Source: Palsa-461 sp040414865
Lineage (GTDB): Bacteria; Actinomycetota; Acidimicrobiia; Acidimicrobiales; RAAP-2
Reading direction: 5' to 3'
Length of the DNA stretch: 64,000 nucleotides
Assembly: GCA_040414865.1 (NCBI GenBank)
Contig: JBEDUR010000051.1
Span: forward strand, 1-64,000
Under the pieces are notes generated by a model. The model did not search any database. It saw nothing but the letters and a program-made list of their open reading frames with translations, and was not told the origin of the DNA. The translations under genes and the position numbers were made by a program. Numbering within the stretch: position 1 is the stretch's first letter; every line of letters starts with the position of its first letter. Positions 7,539 to 15,669 of the stretch are shown here, in pieces.

Positions 7539-9250
7539 CACCCCGCCTCGGTGCGCTCGGCTGTCTCCCGCAGACCGGCCGCCTCGAGCTCGGCCTCGAC
7601 CCGCTCTCGGAACCGGCCGACCTCGTTGCGACGGCGGGAGCGGGTCCATCCCAACTCGGCGACGAGGATCGCGGCCACCGCGTCGGCCGCGGCGAGCGCA
7701 GCCCGAGCATCCTGGATCGAGGCCCGGGTGCGGCGGCTCAGCACGTCATCGAGGTGGACCGCCATCTCTTCCCGTGCCGCGTAGACGACCTCGGCCCCCG
7801 TGTACGGGAGCCCGGTGGCGATCGGGGCCAACAGCCCGGGGTCGCTGGCCGCCAGCGCCGCGACCGCGTTGGCCAGGGTGCCGTAACGGTGGGCGAGATG
7901 AGGCGGCGACGCCACCCCCGCCGCCCGCGCCGGGCTACCACCGAGCCCAGGCGCGCCCTCCAGCTGGATGCGCTTGGTGATCGAGCGCGGCCGCGGCCCG
8001 TCCCGACCCACGAGCGCGAGGTCGACGGTGTCCTGGGCCATCTTCCGGTACGTGGTGAGCTTGCCCCCGGTGACCGTCACCAAGCCGTCGGGGTCACGCC
8101 AGACCTTGTGGCGCCGGGAGAGGTCGGCAGTCCGCTCCGAGATCCGGCGGCCCTCGGTCGGGACGAGCAGGGGTCGGAGTCCGGCCCACACCCCGCGGAC
8201 GTCGTCCCGGGTGAGCCCGGCGCCGCTCACGGCGTTGGCCGCGCCGAGGAGGTAGTCGACATCCTCGGGCGAAGCTTTCGGGTCGTCGAGGTCGCCGTGG
8301 TAGTCGGCGTCGGTGGTGCCCAGGTAGACGAGTTCACCTTCGGCCCAGGGGACCACGAAGATCGACCGACGGTCCCTGCGTACCGGGATCACCGCGGCGA
8401 TGTCGGCCGGGAATCGTGACCGAGCGACACTCACGTGCACGCCCTTCGCCGGCCGGAGGGATCCGGCCGAGCCACTCTGGCCGAGCCCGCGCACCGCGTC
8501 GGTCCACACCCCGGTGGCGTTCACGACCACGCTGGCGTGCAACTCGATCGGTCCTTCATCCGACTCGAGATCCCGCACCGCCGCCCCTCGCACCCGGCCT
8601 TCGTCGTCGCGGATCAGCCCGACCGCTTCCACATAATTCGCCGCGGCCGCCCCGAAGCCGACGACCGCGGTGCGCAGTAGGGCCAGGGTGAGGCGAGCAT
8701 CGTCGGCTCGGGCGTCGAAATACAAGAACCCGGCCACCAGCTGTTCGGCGTCGAGGAGTGGGAGATGCTTGAGCGCCTCGGCCCCCGAGACCCGCCGGTG
8801 CCGGTGGCCGATGCGGATCCCACCGGTCAGGTCGTAGAGCCACAGCGCGCTCGAGTACGAGCGGACCACGGTTTTGGACACCACCCCCGATCGGCCGAAC
8901 AGCGGGATGAGAAAGGGGAGCGGCGACACCAAGTGCGGGGCGTTGCGAAGTAGGCGTTGCCGTTCCGCCAGGTTCTCGTAGACGAGGCCGAACTCCCGCT
9001 GTTGGAGGTAGCGAAGGCCGCCGTGCACGAGCTTGGACGACCGCGACGAGGTCCCCGAAGCGAAGTCGGCCTTCTCGACCAGCGCGGTCGAGAGTCCCCG
9101 GCTCGCGGCGTCCAGCGCCACCCCGGCCCCAGTGATCCCACCGCCGACCACGAGAACGTCGAAGCGTTCCTCCGAAAGTCGCTCGAGGTTGGCGGCCCTG
9201 GAGAACGGCGAACGGCGCGGCGGATCACGCCGCTGTGGGGAGCCGGCCAT
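7538..9250 (-). CDS. glpD: Aerobic glycerol-3-phosphate dehydrogenase
   Basis: A 570-residue FAD-dependent dehydrogenase, the usual length for GlpD. The start is ATG 9250 (MAGSPQ), 6 nt behind a CAGGCT box; more upstream codons have no family resemblance. FAD-binding 'DVLVVGGGITGAGVALDAASRG' (partly quoted) is near residue 35, followed by 'SRSSKLVHGGLRYLQQREF', a GlpD hallmark, 'GVWAGLRPLL' and 'VTGGKLTTYRKMAQD', plus the C-terminal DUF/DAO helical domain. It oxidises sn-glycerol 3-phosphate to dihydroxyacetone phosphate and passes electrons to quinone at the membrane. First gene of the minus-strand operon; divergently oriented from the damaged alcohol dehydrogenase gene. Confidence 0.93.
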   Translation of the reverse strand: MAGSPQRRDPPRRSPFSRAANLERLSEERFDVLVVGGGITGAGVALDAASRGLSTALVEKADFASGTSSRSSKLVHGGLRYLQQREFGLVYENLAERQRLLRNAPHLVSPLPFLIPLFGRSGVVSKTVVRSYSSALWLYDLTGGIRIGHRHRRVSGAEALKHLPLLDAEQLVAGFLYFDARADDARLTLALLRTAVVGFGAAAANYVEAVGLIRDDEGRVRGAAVRDLESDEGPIELHASVVVNATGVWTDAVRGLGQSGSAGSLRPAKGVHVSVARSRFPADIAAVIPVRRDRRSIFVVPWAEGELVYLGTTDADYHGDLDDPKASPEDVDYLLGAANAVSGAGLTRDDVRGVWAGLRPLLVPTEGRRISERTADLSRRHKVWRDPDGLVTVTGGKLTTYRKMAQDTVDLALVGRDGPRPRSITKRIQLEGAPGLGGSPARAAGVASPPHLAHRYGTLANAVAALAASDPGLLAPIATGLPYTGAEVVYAAREEMAVHLDDVLSRRTRASIQDARAALAAADAVAAILVAELGWTRSRRRNEVGRFRERVEAELEAAGLRETAERTEAG

Positions 9251-9434
9251 GGGGTCAGCCTGCCACACTCCCCTTGGCCGATCCCCGTCCCGGACTGCCG
9301 CGGCGCTTCCGGCGGGACAACCCCAATCACAAAGAAACCGGCTGTGCACCGTGGTTATGCGGTTTGTGACTTTGGGTACGGCCAGGGCTGGAGGAATGTG
9401 GCTGGAGGGGTGCCTCGTCACAGGGGGCGAAGCG

Positions 9435-10483
9435 ATGAAGGCCTTTGTTATGAAGGAGTCGGACGTGTGGGTTTCATGGACAAGCCCATCCCGCGGCCGG
9501 GTCCGAACGACGCGGTCATTCGGACGACCAGGGCGTTGATCTGCACGTCGGATTCGCACACCGTGGGTGGAGGAATCGGCCCGCGGGAGAACCTGACACT
9601 CGGTCATGAGGCGGTTGGCGTCGTTCACGAGGTCGGGAGCGAGATCAAGAACTTTCAGCCGGGGGACCGTGTGGTCGTCGGCGCCATCACACCGGACTGG
9701 GTCGACCCCGCGTCACAAGCCGGGTACTCCTCACAGTCGGGTGCGCCGCTCGGCGGATGGAAGTTCTCAAACACCAAGGACGGAGTCTTCGCCGAGTACT
9801 TCCACGTGAATGACGCGGACGCCAACATGGCCAAAATACCGAACAGTGTTCCCGATGACATGGCCGTCTACTGCTGCGACATGCTGTCCACCGGGTTCAT
9901 GGGGGCCGAGAAGGGCAACATCCCGATTGGCGGAACGGTGGCCGTGTTCGCGCAGGGGCCAGTGGGGCTGATGTGCACCGCTGGAGCCAAGTTGCGCGGG
10001 GCTGGGCTGATCATCGGGGTTGAGTCGGTTCCCGAGCGACAGAAACTGGCTCGCACCTATGGCGCGGATGAGATCGCGGATTTCACCAAAGAAGATGCCG
10101 TGGGCCGCATCCTGGATCTGACCGATGGTCAGGGGGTCGACACCTCGATCGAGGCGCTGGGCGCGGATGTGACGTTCCAGGCTTGCATCAAAGCGACCAA
10201 GCCCGGCGGGACGATCTCCAACACTGGGTACTTCGGCGAGGGGGAATTTGTGCGCATCCCCCGGATCGACTGGGGCGTCGGGATGGCTGACAAGACGATC
10301 GCGACCGGACTTTGCCCCGGCGGCAGGCTGCGGATGGAGCGGCTGCTGCGGGTGTTGGAAGGCGGTCGCGTCGACCCGACACCGATGACTACCCACACGT
10401 TCGCCTTTGACGACATGGAGCGAGCGTTCGAGGTTTCGGACAAGAAACTGGACAATGTGATCAAGCCGCTGATCACCTTCTGA
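9435..10483 (+). pseudogene. Zinc-dependent secondary alcohol dehydrogenase with a 1-nt frameshift
   Basis: Most of a 350-residue medium-chain dehydrogenase of the Thermoanaerobacter brockii ADH type is present. The natural N-terminus starts at ATG 9435 as MKAFVMKE, then continues one frame off from 9461 as GRVGFMDKPIPRPGPND. Restoring one base between 9458 and 9459 (for instance making an Ile codon ATC) gives the continuous family N-terminus. Downstream is intact: LICTSDSHT (Zn Cys), LGHEAVGVVHEVGS (Zn His/Glu), 'AITPDWVDP', 'FHVNDADANMAKIP', 'CCDMLSTGFMGAE' (Zn Asp) and 'FAQGPVGLMCTAG' (Rossmann). An acidic residue in IIGVESVPER at the cofactor loop suggests NAD rather than NADP. It is either a real pseudogene or a sequencing/assembly error; translation from an internal ATG (9476) would lose only about 14 residues. 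Confidence 0.82.
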
Positions 10484-10648
10484 TCGGTCTCGCGAGCCCG
10501 CATCGAGAGTGCGGCCGACAAATCAGAGAACATCCCGCAGATCGCCTGCCCTGGAGAAAGGCCGAGGGCGCCGCCGGTTGTACCGCTACAGGGCACGGTG
10601 GTTCGGCACGGGGCGACTCCCGCTTAGCCCCGACTCCGGTCGGTGGCG

Positions 10649-11170
10649 TCACGGAGCCCACCACGGCAGCTCGACGGGGACATCGCTCCCCGCTCGGGGT
10701 CCGAGCGAATGAAGCAGCCCGGCCAGTCCTTTGGGGAGAACCGGCTCGTCGAGGCGGTCGAGCTCGTCAGGAGTGAACCAGCTCCAGCCCTGGTGGACCT
10801 CACGCTCGAGCTCGGTCCAGCCCGAGGTCTCGGGTTCGAAGTGGGCAGTACGCAACACGAAGAACCAATCCTCCGAATACAGCCGGCGGCCGCGGAACGT
10901 CCACCATCCCCTGGTGACCGCGATCGGGGTGCCGAGCCAAGCCGGATCGACGGCGATCCCGGTCTCTTCGTCGAGCTCACGGGCCGCCGCCTGAGCCGCC
11001 GTCTCGCCGGGCTCAATGCCTCCCCCCGGAGTGGCCCACACTGCCGGCCTGTCGTCGAGGGGGTCGCGGATCAAGAAGAGGAGAACCCGGCCGTCTGGGT
11101 CGAGGACAACGACGCGGGCTGAGGGTCGACTTTCGGGCGATGACGCCGCGGATGGGTGGCTCAAGGTCAA
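10649..11170 (-). CDS. NUDIX hydrolase
   Basis: About 173 residues. The NUDIX box reads GGGIEPGETAAQAAARELDE followed by ETGI, matching Gx5Ex7REUxEExGU. The N-terminal strand is ARVVVLDPDGRVLLFLIRD. These enzymes hydrolyse nucleoside diphosphates linked to another group; the substrate is not predictable. The start is uncertain: TTG 11170 or TTG 11164 fit a TAGCGT box at 11181-11186 on the minus strand, while a longer frame up to 11284 would overlap the divergent phosphotransferase gene. It is convergent with the alcohol dehydrogenase pseudogene. Confidence 0.8.
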   Translation of the reverse strand: MTLSHPSAASSPESRPSARVVVLDPDGRVLLFLIRDPLDDRPAVWATPGGGIEPGETAAQAAARELDEETGIAVDPAWLGTPIAVTRGWWTFRGRRLYSEDWFFVLRTAHFEPETSGWTELEREVHQGWSWFTPDELDRLDEPVLPKGLAGLLHSLGPRAGSDVPVELPWWAP

Positions 11171-11236
11171 GGCTCCAAGGACGCTACCGGGTGTCAAGCA
11201 ACCCGAGCCTGTCCGAGCCGCTGCCAGAATGACCCG

Positions 11237-12199
11237 ATGGGTGAGCGGGGAGTCGACGGGACGTTTCCGTTCAGCGGCGTTCATCTTCCCTACGCCTCAT
11301 GCCCCGGAACAGTGAAGGCGTGGGTGGAGTCGGCCGCCGGGGCCCCCGTGGTGGCCGTCGGTGACCTCCACGGCGGTTTCTCGCCCGGATGCTGCGCCCT
11401 GCTGAGCTTCGCCTCTGGCCGGCGGGCCTTCGTGAAGGCGGTCGGAACCGAGCTCAACCCCGACAGCCCGGCGATGCACCGCCGGGAGGCCGTCGTCGCC
11501 ACGGCCCTGCCCCGGTTGGCCCAGGTCCCCCGGCTCCTTGACGCTTACGACGACGGCGACTGGGTGGCCCTCATGTTCGGAGAGGTCACCGGCGTTCTGC
11601 CCCGGCGGCCATGGGACAGGCGGGAGCTCGGTCGGGTACTCAGCGACCTCGCGACCCTTCATCGCGCCCTGACACCCGCCCCGATTGCCGTGGAACGGAT
11701 GACCGAGCGCCAGTCGGCCCCGCTGCGCGGTTGGCGGGCGCTGGTCGAGTCGACGCGGCTCGAAGGGGTCGATGATTGGTCGCGACGGCATCTCGACCGA
11801 CTGGTGACGCTCGAGGCCGGCTGCCCGGCAGCGTTGGACGCAGGCGAGACCCTCCTCCACGGCGATGTCCGCTCGGACAATCTGCTCATCGGTCCGACCT
11901 CGACCGCCTTCGTGGACTGGCCCCACGCCGCCATCGGGGCGATGGCTTTCGACCTGGTCAGCTGGGCGCCGAGCGTCGCGCTCGAGGGTGGTCCTGACCC
12001 CGAGACCCTGCTTGATCGCTACGGTGACTGCGGCTGCGACCCGGAGGCCTTGCTCGCGATGGTGGCGGGCGTTGCCGGTTACTTCACCTACCACGCCACC
12101 CTGCCGGCGCCCAGGGGCCTTCCGACCGTTCGGGCCTTCCAGGCCGCCCAGGGCGAGGAGGCGAGGGCCTGGCTCCAACGGTTGACCGGCTGGCGCTGA
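11237..12199 (+). CDS. Aminoglycoside phosphotransferase (APH)-family kinase-like protein
   Basis: A 320-residue protein starting at ATG 11237, 6 nt after a CAGAAT box, so probably leaderless. The catalytic loop is 'ETLLHGDVRSDNLLIG' (HGDxxxxN) and the metal-binding site 'AFVDWPHAAIGAMAFDLVSW' (DxxxxxxGxxxxDL); the nucleotide-binding lobe includes 'RRAFVKAVGTELNPD'. The family phosphorylates small molecules such as aminoglycosides, choline or macrolides. Without close characterised relatives a resistance function should not be assumed. A decayed fragment of a paralogue lies directly downstream (12304-12416). Confidence 0.78.
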   Translation: MGERGVDGTFPFSGVHLPYASCPGTVKAWVESAAGAPVVAVGDLHGGFSPGCCALLSFASGRRAFVKAVGTELNPDSPAMHRREAVVATALPRLAQVPRLLDAYDDGDWVALMFGEVTGVLPRRPWDRRELGRVLSDLATLHRALTPAPIAVERMTERQSAPLRGWRALVESTRLEGVDDWSRRHLDRLVTLEAGCPAALDAGETLLHGDVRSDNLLIGPTSTAFVDWPHAAIGAMAFDLVSWAPSVALEGGPDPETLLDRYGDCGCDPEALLAMVAGVAGYFTYHATLPAPRGLPTVRAFQAAQGEEARAWLQRLTGWR

Positions 12200-12303
12200 T
12201 CGTCGGGTCATGCCCCGAGCTTCGTGACCCTTGGGTGATGGGGGCCTAGGGTTTTGACCGGCGACATCGCCGACCGCCATTTGGCGGCATCAACGGACCT
12301 CTC

Positions 12304-12416
12304 CGGATTTTGCTCAACGTTGTCTCGGGCCGCCGGGTCTTCGTGACATCGGTCCGAACCGAACTCAACCCGGACCTGCGCGAGCACGACAGGCCCATGG
12401 ACCACTGGAGCCGGGC
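12304..12416 (+). pseudogene. Decayed fragment of an APH-like gene
   Basis: Frame 12304-12416 translates as RILLNVVSGRRVFVTSV followed by RTELNPDLREHDRPMDHW. It aligns with the neighbouring intact phosphotransferase segment (ALLSFASGRRAFVKAV followed by GTELNPDSPAMHRRE), with identical SGRR, FV, V and TELNPD positions. Upstream, in another frame, GDIADRHLAASTDLSGFC weakly recalls the preceding GDLHGGFSPGCC. There is no start codon and no catalytic loop, so it is a remnant, likely of a tandem duplication. It abuts the stop codon of the convergent VOC gene. Confidence 0.6.
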
Positions 12417-12779
12417 TCAGCCGGGGTTCTGAGCCTCCCAAAGGCCGAGGACGTTCCCGGCGGGGTCGCGGAAGGTTGCCACCTTCAGATTTCCCTCTGG
12501 GTAGGGGGCCCGCACCACTTCGCCGCCCGCGGCCATGATGCGGTCGACGACAGCCTCGATGCCTTCGACATAGACGTAGAGGAGCAGGCCGGGCTCGCGG
12601 GCCACCGAGAGCGATGACATCCAGGCGCCGGCGACATGTCCGGTGCCGTCCTCGAAGCTGGGGCGCTGCGTGTCGGCCCCCGTGATCTTCCAGCCGAAGA
12701 CCGAGGCGTAGAACTGAGCAGCCCGAGCGACGTCATCGGCCGGGATGTGCAGGTAGGAAAGACCACCACTCCGCGCCAA
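12417..12779 (-). CDS. VOC (glyoxalase/bleomycin-resistance) superfamily protein
   Basis: A 120-residue single-domain VOC protein. The two beta-alpha-beta-beta-beta modules are visible: LSYLHIPADDVARAAQFYASVFGWKI and, in the second half, LLLYVYVEGIEAVVDRIMAAGGEVV, ending with 'ATFRDPAGNVLGLWE' (both modules abbreviated to their key parts: H at residue 11, E at the C-terminal strand). A TTG at 12779 is the only in-frame start. The role may be isomerase, dioxygenase or binding protein and cannot be chosen. Confidence 0.75.
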   Translation of the reverse strand: MARSGGLSYLHIPADDVARAAQFYASVFGWKITGADTQRPSFEDGTGHVAGAWMSSLSVAREPGLLLYVYVEGIEAVVDRIMAAGGEVVRAPYPEGNLKVATFRDPAGNVLGLWEAQNPG

Positions 12780-12813
12780 GCCGGAGGAGACCGCACGGGA
12801 TCGAGCTTCGCTT

Positions 12814-12829
12814 ATGACACGAGTCTCAT
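12814..12829. promoter_or_regulatory. Inverted repeat, possible operator
   Basis: ATGACAC-GA-GTCTCAT forms an imperfect dyad with arms ATGAnAC/GTnTCAT in the gap between the VOC gene (starting 12779 on the minus strand) and rubrerythrin (start 12990). Its size and symmetry are like TetR-type operators. No regulator gene is adjacent, so binding is inference only. Confidence 0.35.
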
Positions 12830-12989
12830 TTCAGCGGTGGTGTTCGTCAAGCGCACTGGGATGGCTGATGGCGAGGCTTGTGGTATTTCCGATGCAAGAT
12901 AACGGAGGACCGCCGAGCGGCCCGCACACCCATGACCGGTCGGTGACGACCCGACGACGACCATAAGACAACAGCAAACGGTAGGAGCC

Positions 12990-13405
<416 letters not shown>

Positions 13406-13409
<4 letters not shown>

Positions 13410-14035
13410 CGACGCGGGGTGCCCGATCGGTGCGGCCGCTGCGGCTCGGAGACATCGCCGACCTACGTACCTACGAGCGTGTGCGCGACGAGTACCGGGC
13501 CCAGGTCATCGAGCTCAAGCGACGCCGGCGGGTCAGCCTCGGGCCGATCATGTCCCTCGTGTTCGACAGCCCCGAGACGGTTCGGTTCCAGATCCAGGAA
13601 GTGGCCCGGGCCGAGAAGATCGCGACCGACGAGGGGATCCTCGCCGAACTCGAGGTCTACAACCGGCTCTTGCCCGGGAATGGGGAGCTGTCGGCCACCT
13701 TGTTCATCGAGCTGACGAGGGAGGCCGACCTGCGCAACTGGCTGCCCCGCTTGGTCGGGATCGAGCGGTCGGTCGGGATCGAGCTCTCCAGCGGCGAGGT
13801 CATCTGGAGCCGGCCCGAACAAACCCATGCCGGCGCCTTGACCCGAGGGGTGACACCGACCCTCCACTACCTCCGCTTCGCCTGCACGCCGGCCGACGTG
13901 AAGAGTCTGGCCGCCCCGGTCACGCTGATGGTGAGGCACCCCGAGTACGAAGCTCGGAGCGAACTGTCCGAGGTCACCCGAACCGAGCTGGTGACCGACC
14001 TGACCATCTCGCCCGAGCTGCCGCGGCTGGGCTGA
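13406..14035 (+). CDS. DUF3501 family protein
   Basis: A 209-residue protein with GTG start overlapping the rubrerythrin stop. The recognisable core reads 'VRPLRLGDIADLRTYERVRD', 'LKRRRRVSLGPIMSLVFDS', 'FQIQEVARAEKIATDEGIL' and 'YNRLLPGNGELSATLFIEL'. No catalytic residues or membrane segments are evident. DUF3501 genes are commonly coupled to rubrerythrin, suggesting a shared role in peroxide handling or in maturing the diiron protein, but no activity has been established to my knowledge. Confidence 0.72.
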
Positions 14036-14089
14036 GGCGCCGAACGCCCTCCGACCAGGGATTTCCGTCTGCCGCCGGCGACGCTGATC

Positions 14090-14118
14090 TTTACAGCCCT
14101 GGTGAGGTAGGTCATAAT
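14090..14118 (+). promoter_or_regulatory. Sigma-70-type promoter upstream of whiB
   Basis: TTTACA (14090-14095) and CATAAT (14113-14118) are separated by exactly 17 nt. The transcript would begin near 14125 and carry a leader of about 85 nt able to form a hairpin (GGCCGAT near 14130 with ATCGGC(C)-type partners near 14161). It is the best conventional -35/-10 pair in the window. Confidence 0.6.
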
Positions 14119-14209
14119 CGCGGTCCGGCCGATTTTCCCGACTCCCCCCTCGGGTGGCGGGCCGATCGGCGGAGCCACCCCTAAACCGTCTGTGACAAGG
14201 AATTTTCCA

Positions 14210-14449
14210 ATGAGTGCCACCGCGTGGCGCAAGCGAGCCGCCTGCCGGGGTCTCGACGCAGAGATCTTTTTCCCGGCGACCGACGACGAGGTTGACGCGG
14301 CAGAGGCAAAGGCGATCTGCGCCGTCTGCCCGGTCCGCCAGGCATGCCTCGAGCATGCCCTGGTCGCCCGCGAGCGCGAGGGCATCTGGGGAGGCACGAC
14401 GGAACGGGAGCGTCGCCGGATCGTCCGCCAGCGCCGCAAGTCGGCCTGA
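14210..14449 (+). CDS. WhiB-family iron-sulfur transcriptional regulator
   Basis: A 79-residue protein. ATG 14210 is preferred over GTG 14192 because an AAGGA sits 9 nt upstream. Four Fe-S ligand cysteines are present: Cys in RAACRG, then CAVCPVRQAC. The turn motif 'GIWGGTTERERR' and a basic C-terminus (RRIVRQRRKSA) follow, as in all Wbl proteins. The [4Fe-4S] cluster senses redox or NO, and the protein binds sigma-A region 4 to tune transcription. WhiB proteins are confined to Actinomycetota and their phages, which fixes the phylum. The subclass cannot be assigned securely. Confidence 0.95.
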   Translation: MSATAWRKRAACRGLDAEIFFPATDDEVDAAEAKAICAVCPVRQACLEHALVAREREGIWGGTTERERRRIVRQRRKSA

Positions 14450-14493
14450 GCTCGCCCCACGGGGGCGGAGGCGGGCGGAAGTAACGTGCGCCC

Positions 14494-15669
14494 GTGAACT
14501 TCGAGCTGACCCCTGAACTCGAGGCGCTCCGGGACAGCGTGCGCCGGTTGGCGCGCGACAAGGTCAAGCCCCGCGCCCGTGAGATCGACCTGACCGGGGA
14601 GTACCCGGCCGACCTCTTCGACGTTTTCCGGGACGCCGGACTCCTCGGCCTGTGCCTACCACCGTCCCTCGGCGGGTCTGGCGCGGGCATCCTCGGCCTC
14701 TCGATCGCGATCGAGGAGGTGGCGAAGTACTCGAACGCGGCCGCTCTCATGCTCTTGTTGACCCGGCTGCCGACCGGCCCGGTACTCATCGCCGGCAGCG
14801 ACGAGCAGAAGAAGCGCTACCTGCCAGGTATTGCCGACGGCTCCCAGAGGGCCGCCTTCGGCCTGTCAGAACCCCAGGCTGGGAGCGACGTCATGGGGAT
14901 GCGGACCCGCGCCGTCCCCGACTCCGAGCGCGACGGCGGGTGGATCCTCTCGGGTGGGAAGTGCTGGATGTCCGGAGTGGCCGAGGCCGACTGGTACACG
15001 GTCTTCGCCAAGACGTCGGACCCCACCAGCCGCGCGCACGACTCAGTGAGTGCCTTCATCGTCGAGCGTCACTGGGACGGGGTCTCGGTCGGGCGGCGGG
15101 ACCACAAGATGGGCGTCCGAGGAATTGATACCGGTGAGCTGCTCTTGGAGGACGTCCGGGTGCCTTCCGAGAACGTGATCGGCGAGGTCGGCGGGTTCCG
15201 CCTGGCCATGCTGGGCCTCAACTCCATGCGCCCGATCGTCGCAGCGCGGGGGATCGGGCTGGCCGAGGGTGCGCTCATGTACGCCACCGACTACGTGAAG
15301 CAGCGCCAGGCCTTTGGCCAGACCATCGCCGACTTCCAGGGGATCCAGTGGGAGATCGCGAAGTGTGCCGTCGATATCGAGGCAGCCCGGCTGCTCACCT
15401 ATCGGGCAGCCGTCCTCGCCGACCAGGGCAAGTTCACCAAGGAGTACGTTCCGTTCCTTTCCATGGCCAAGTACCACGCGACCGAGCTGGCCGTCCGCGC
15501 TTCGGGCCTGGCCGTCCAGCTGCTCGGCGCGGCCGGGTACATGGAGGACCACCCCGCTGAGCTGTGGTACCGGGACGCCAAGCAGCTGACCATCGTGGAG
15601 GGGACTTCGCAGGTCCAGCTCGGGCTCATCAGTCGCGGGGTGCTCGACGGCGACCTGTGGTGGGACTGA
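14494..15669 (+). CDS. Acyl-CoA dehydrogenase
   Basis: A 391-residue flavoprotein starting at GTG 14494, 6 nt behind TAACGT, so probably leaderless. N-terminal helical domain, then 'AAFGLSEPQAGSDVMGMRT' and 'LSGGKCWMSGVAEADWYTVFA' of the middle beta-domain, then 'YVKQRQAFGQTIADFQGIQW', and near the C-terminus 'LTIVEGTSQVQLGLISR' with the catalytic Glu in the EGTSQ motif. It oxidises an acyl-CoA to the enoyl-CoA and passes electrons to ETF. Chain-length preference is unknown. The trpD GTG follows the stop codon directly, so both are probably cotranscribed. Confidence 0.93.
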   Translation: MNFELTPELEALRDSVRRLARDKVKPRAREIDLTGEYPADLFDVFRDAGLLGLCLPPSLGGSGAGILGLSIAIEEVAKYSNAAALMLLLTRLPTGPVLIAGSDEQKKRYLPGIADGSQRAAFGLSEPQAGSDVMGMRTRAVPDSERDGGWILSGGKCWMSGVAEADWYTVFAKTSDPTSRAHDSVSAFIVERHWDGVSVGRRDHKMGVRGIDTGELLLEDVRVPSENVIGEVGGFRLAMLGLNSMRPIVAARGIGLAEGALMYATDYVKQRQAFGQTIADFQGIQWEIAKCAVDIEAARLLTYRAAVLADQGKFTKEYVPFLSMAKYHATELAVRASGLAVQLLGAAGYMEDHPAELWYRDAKQLTIVEGTSQVQLGLISRGVLDGDLWWD

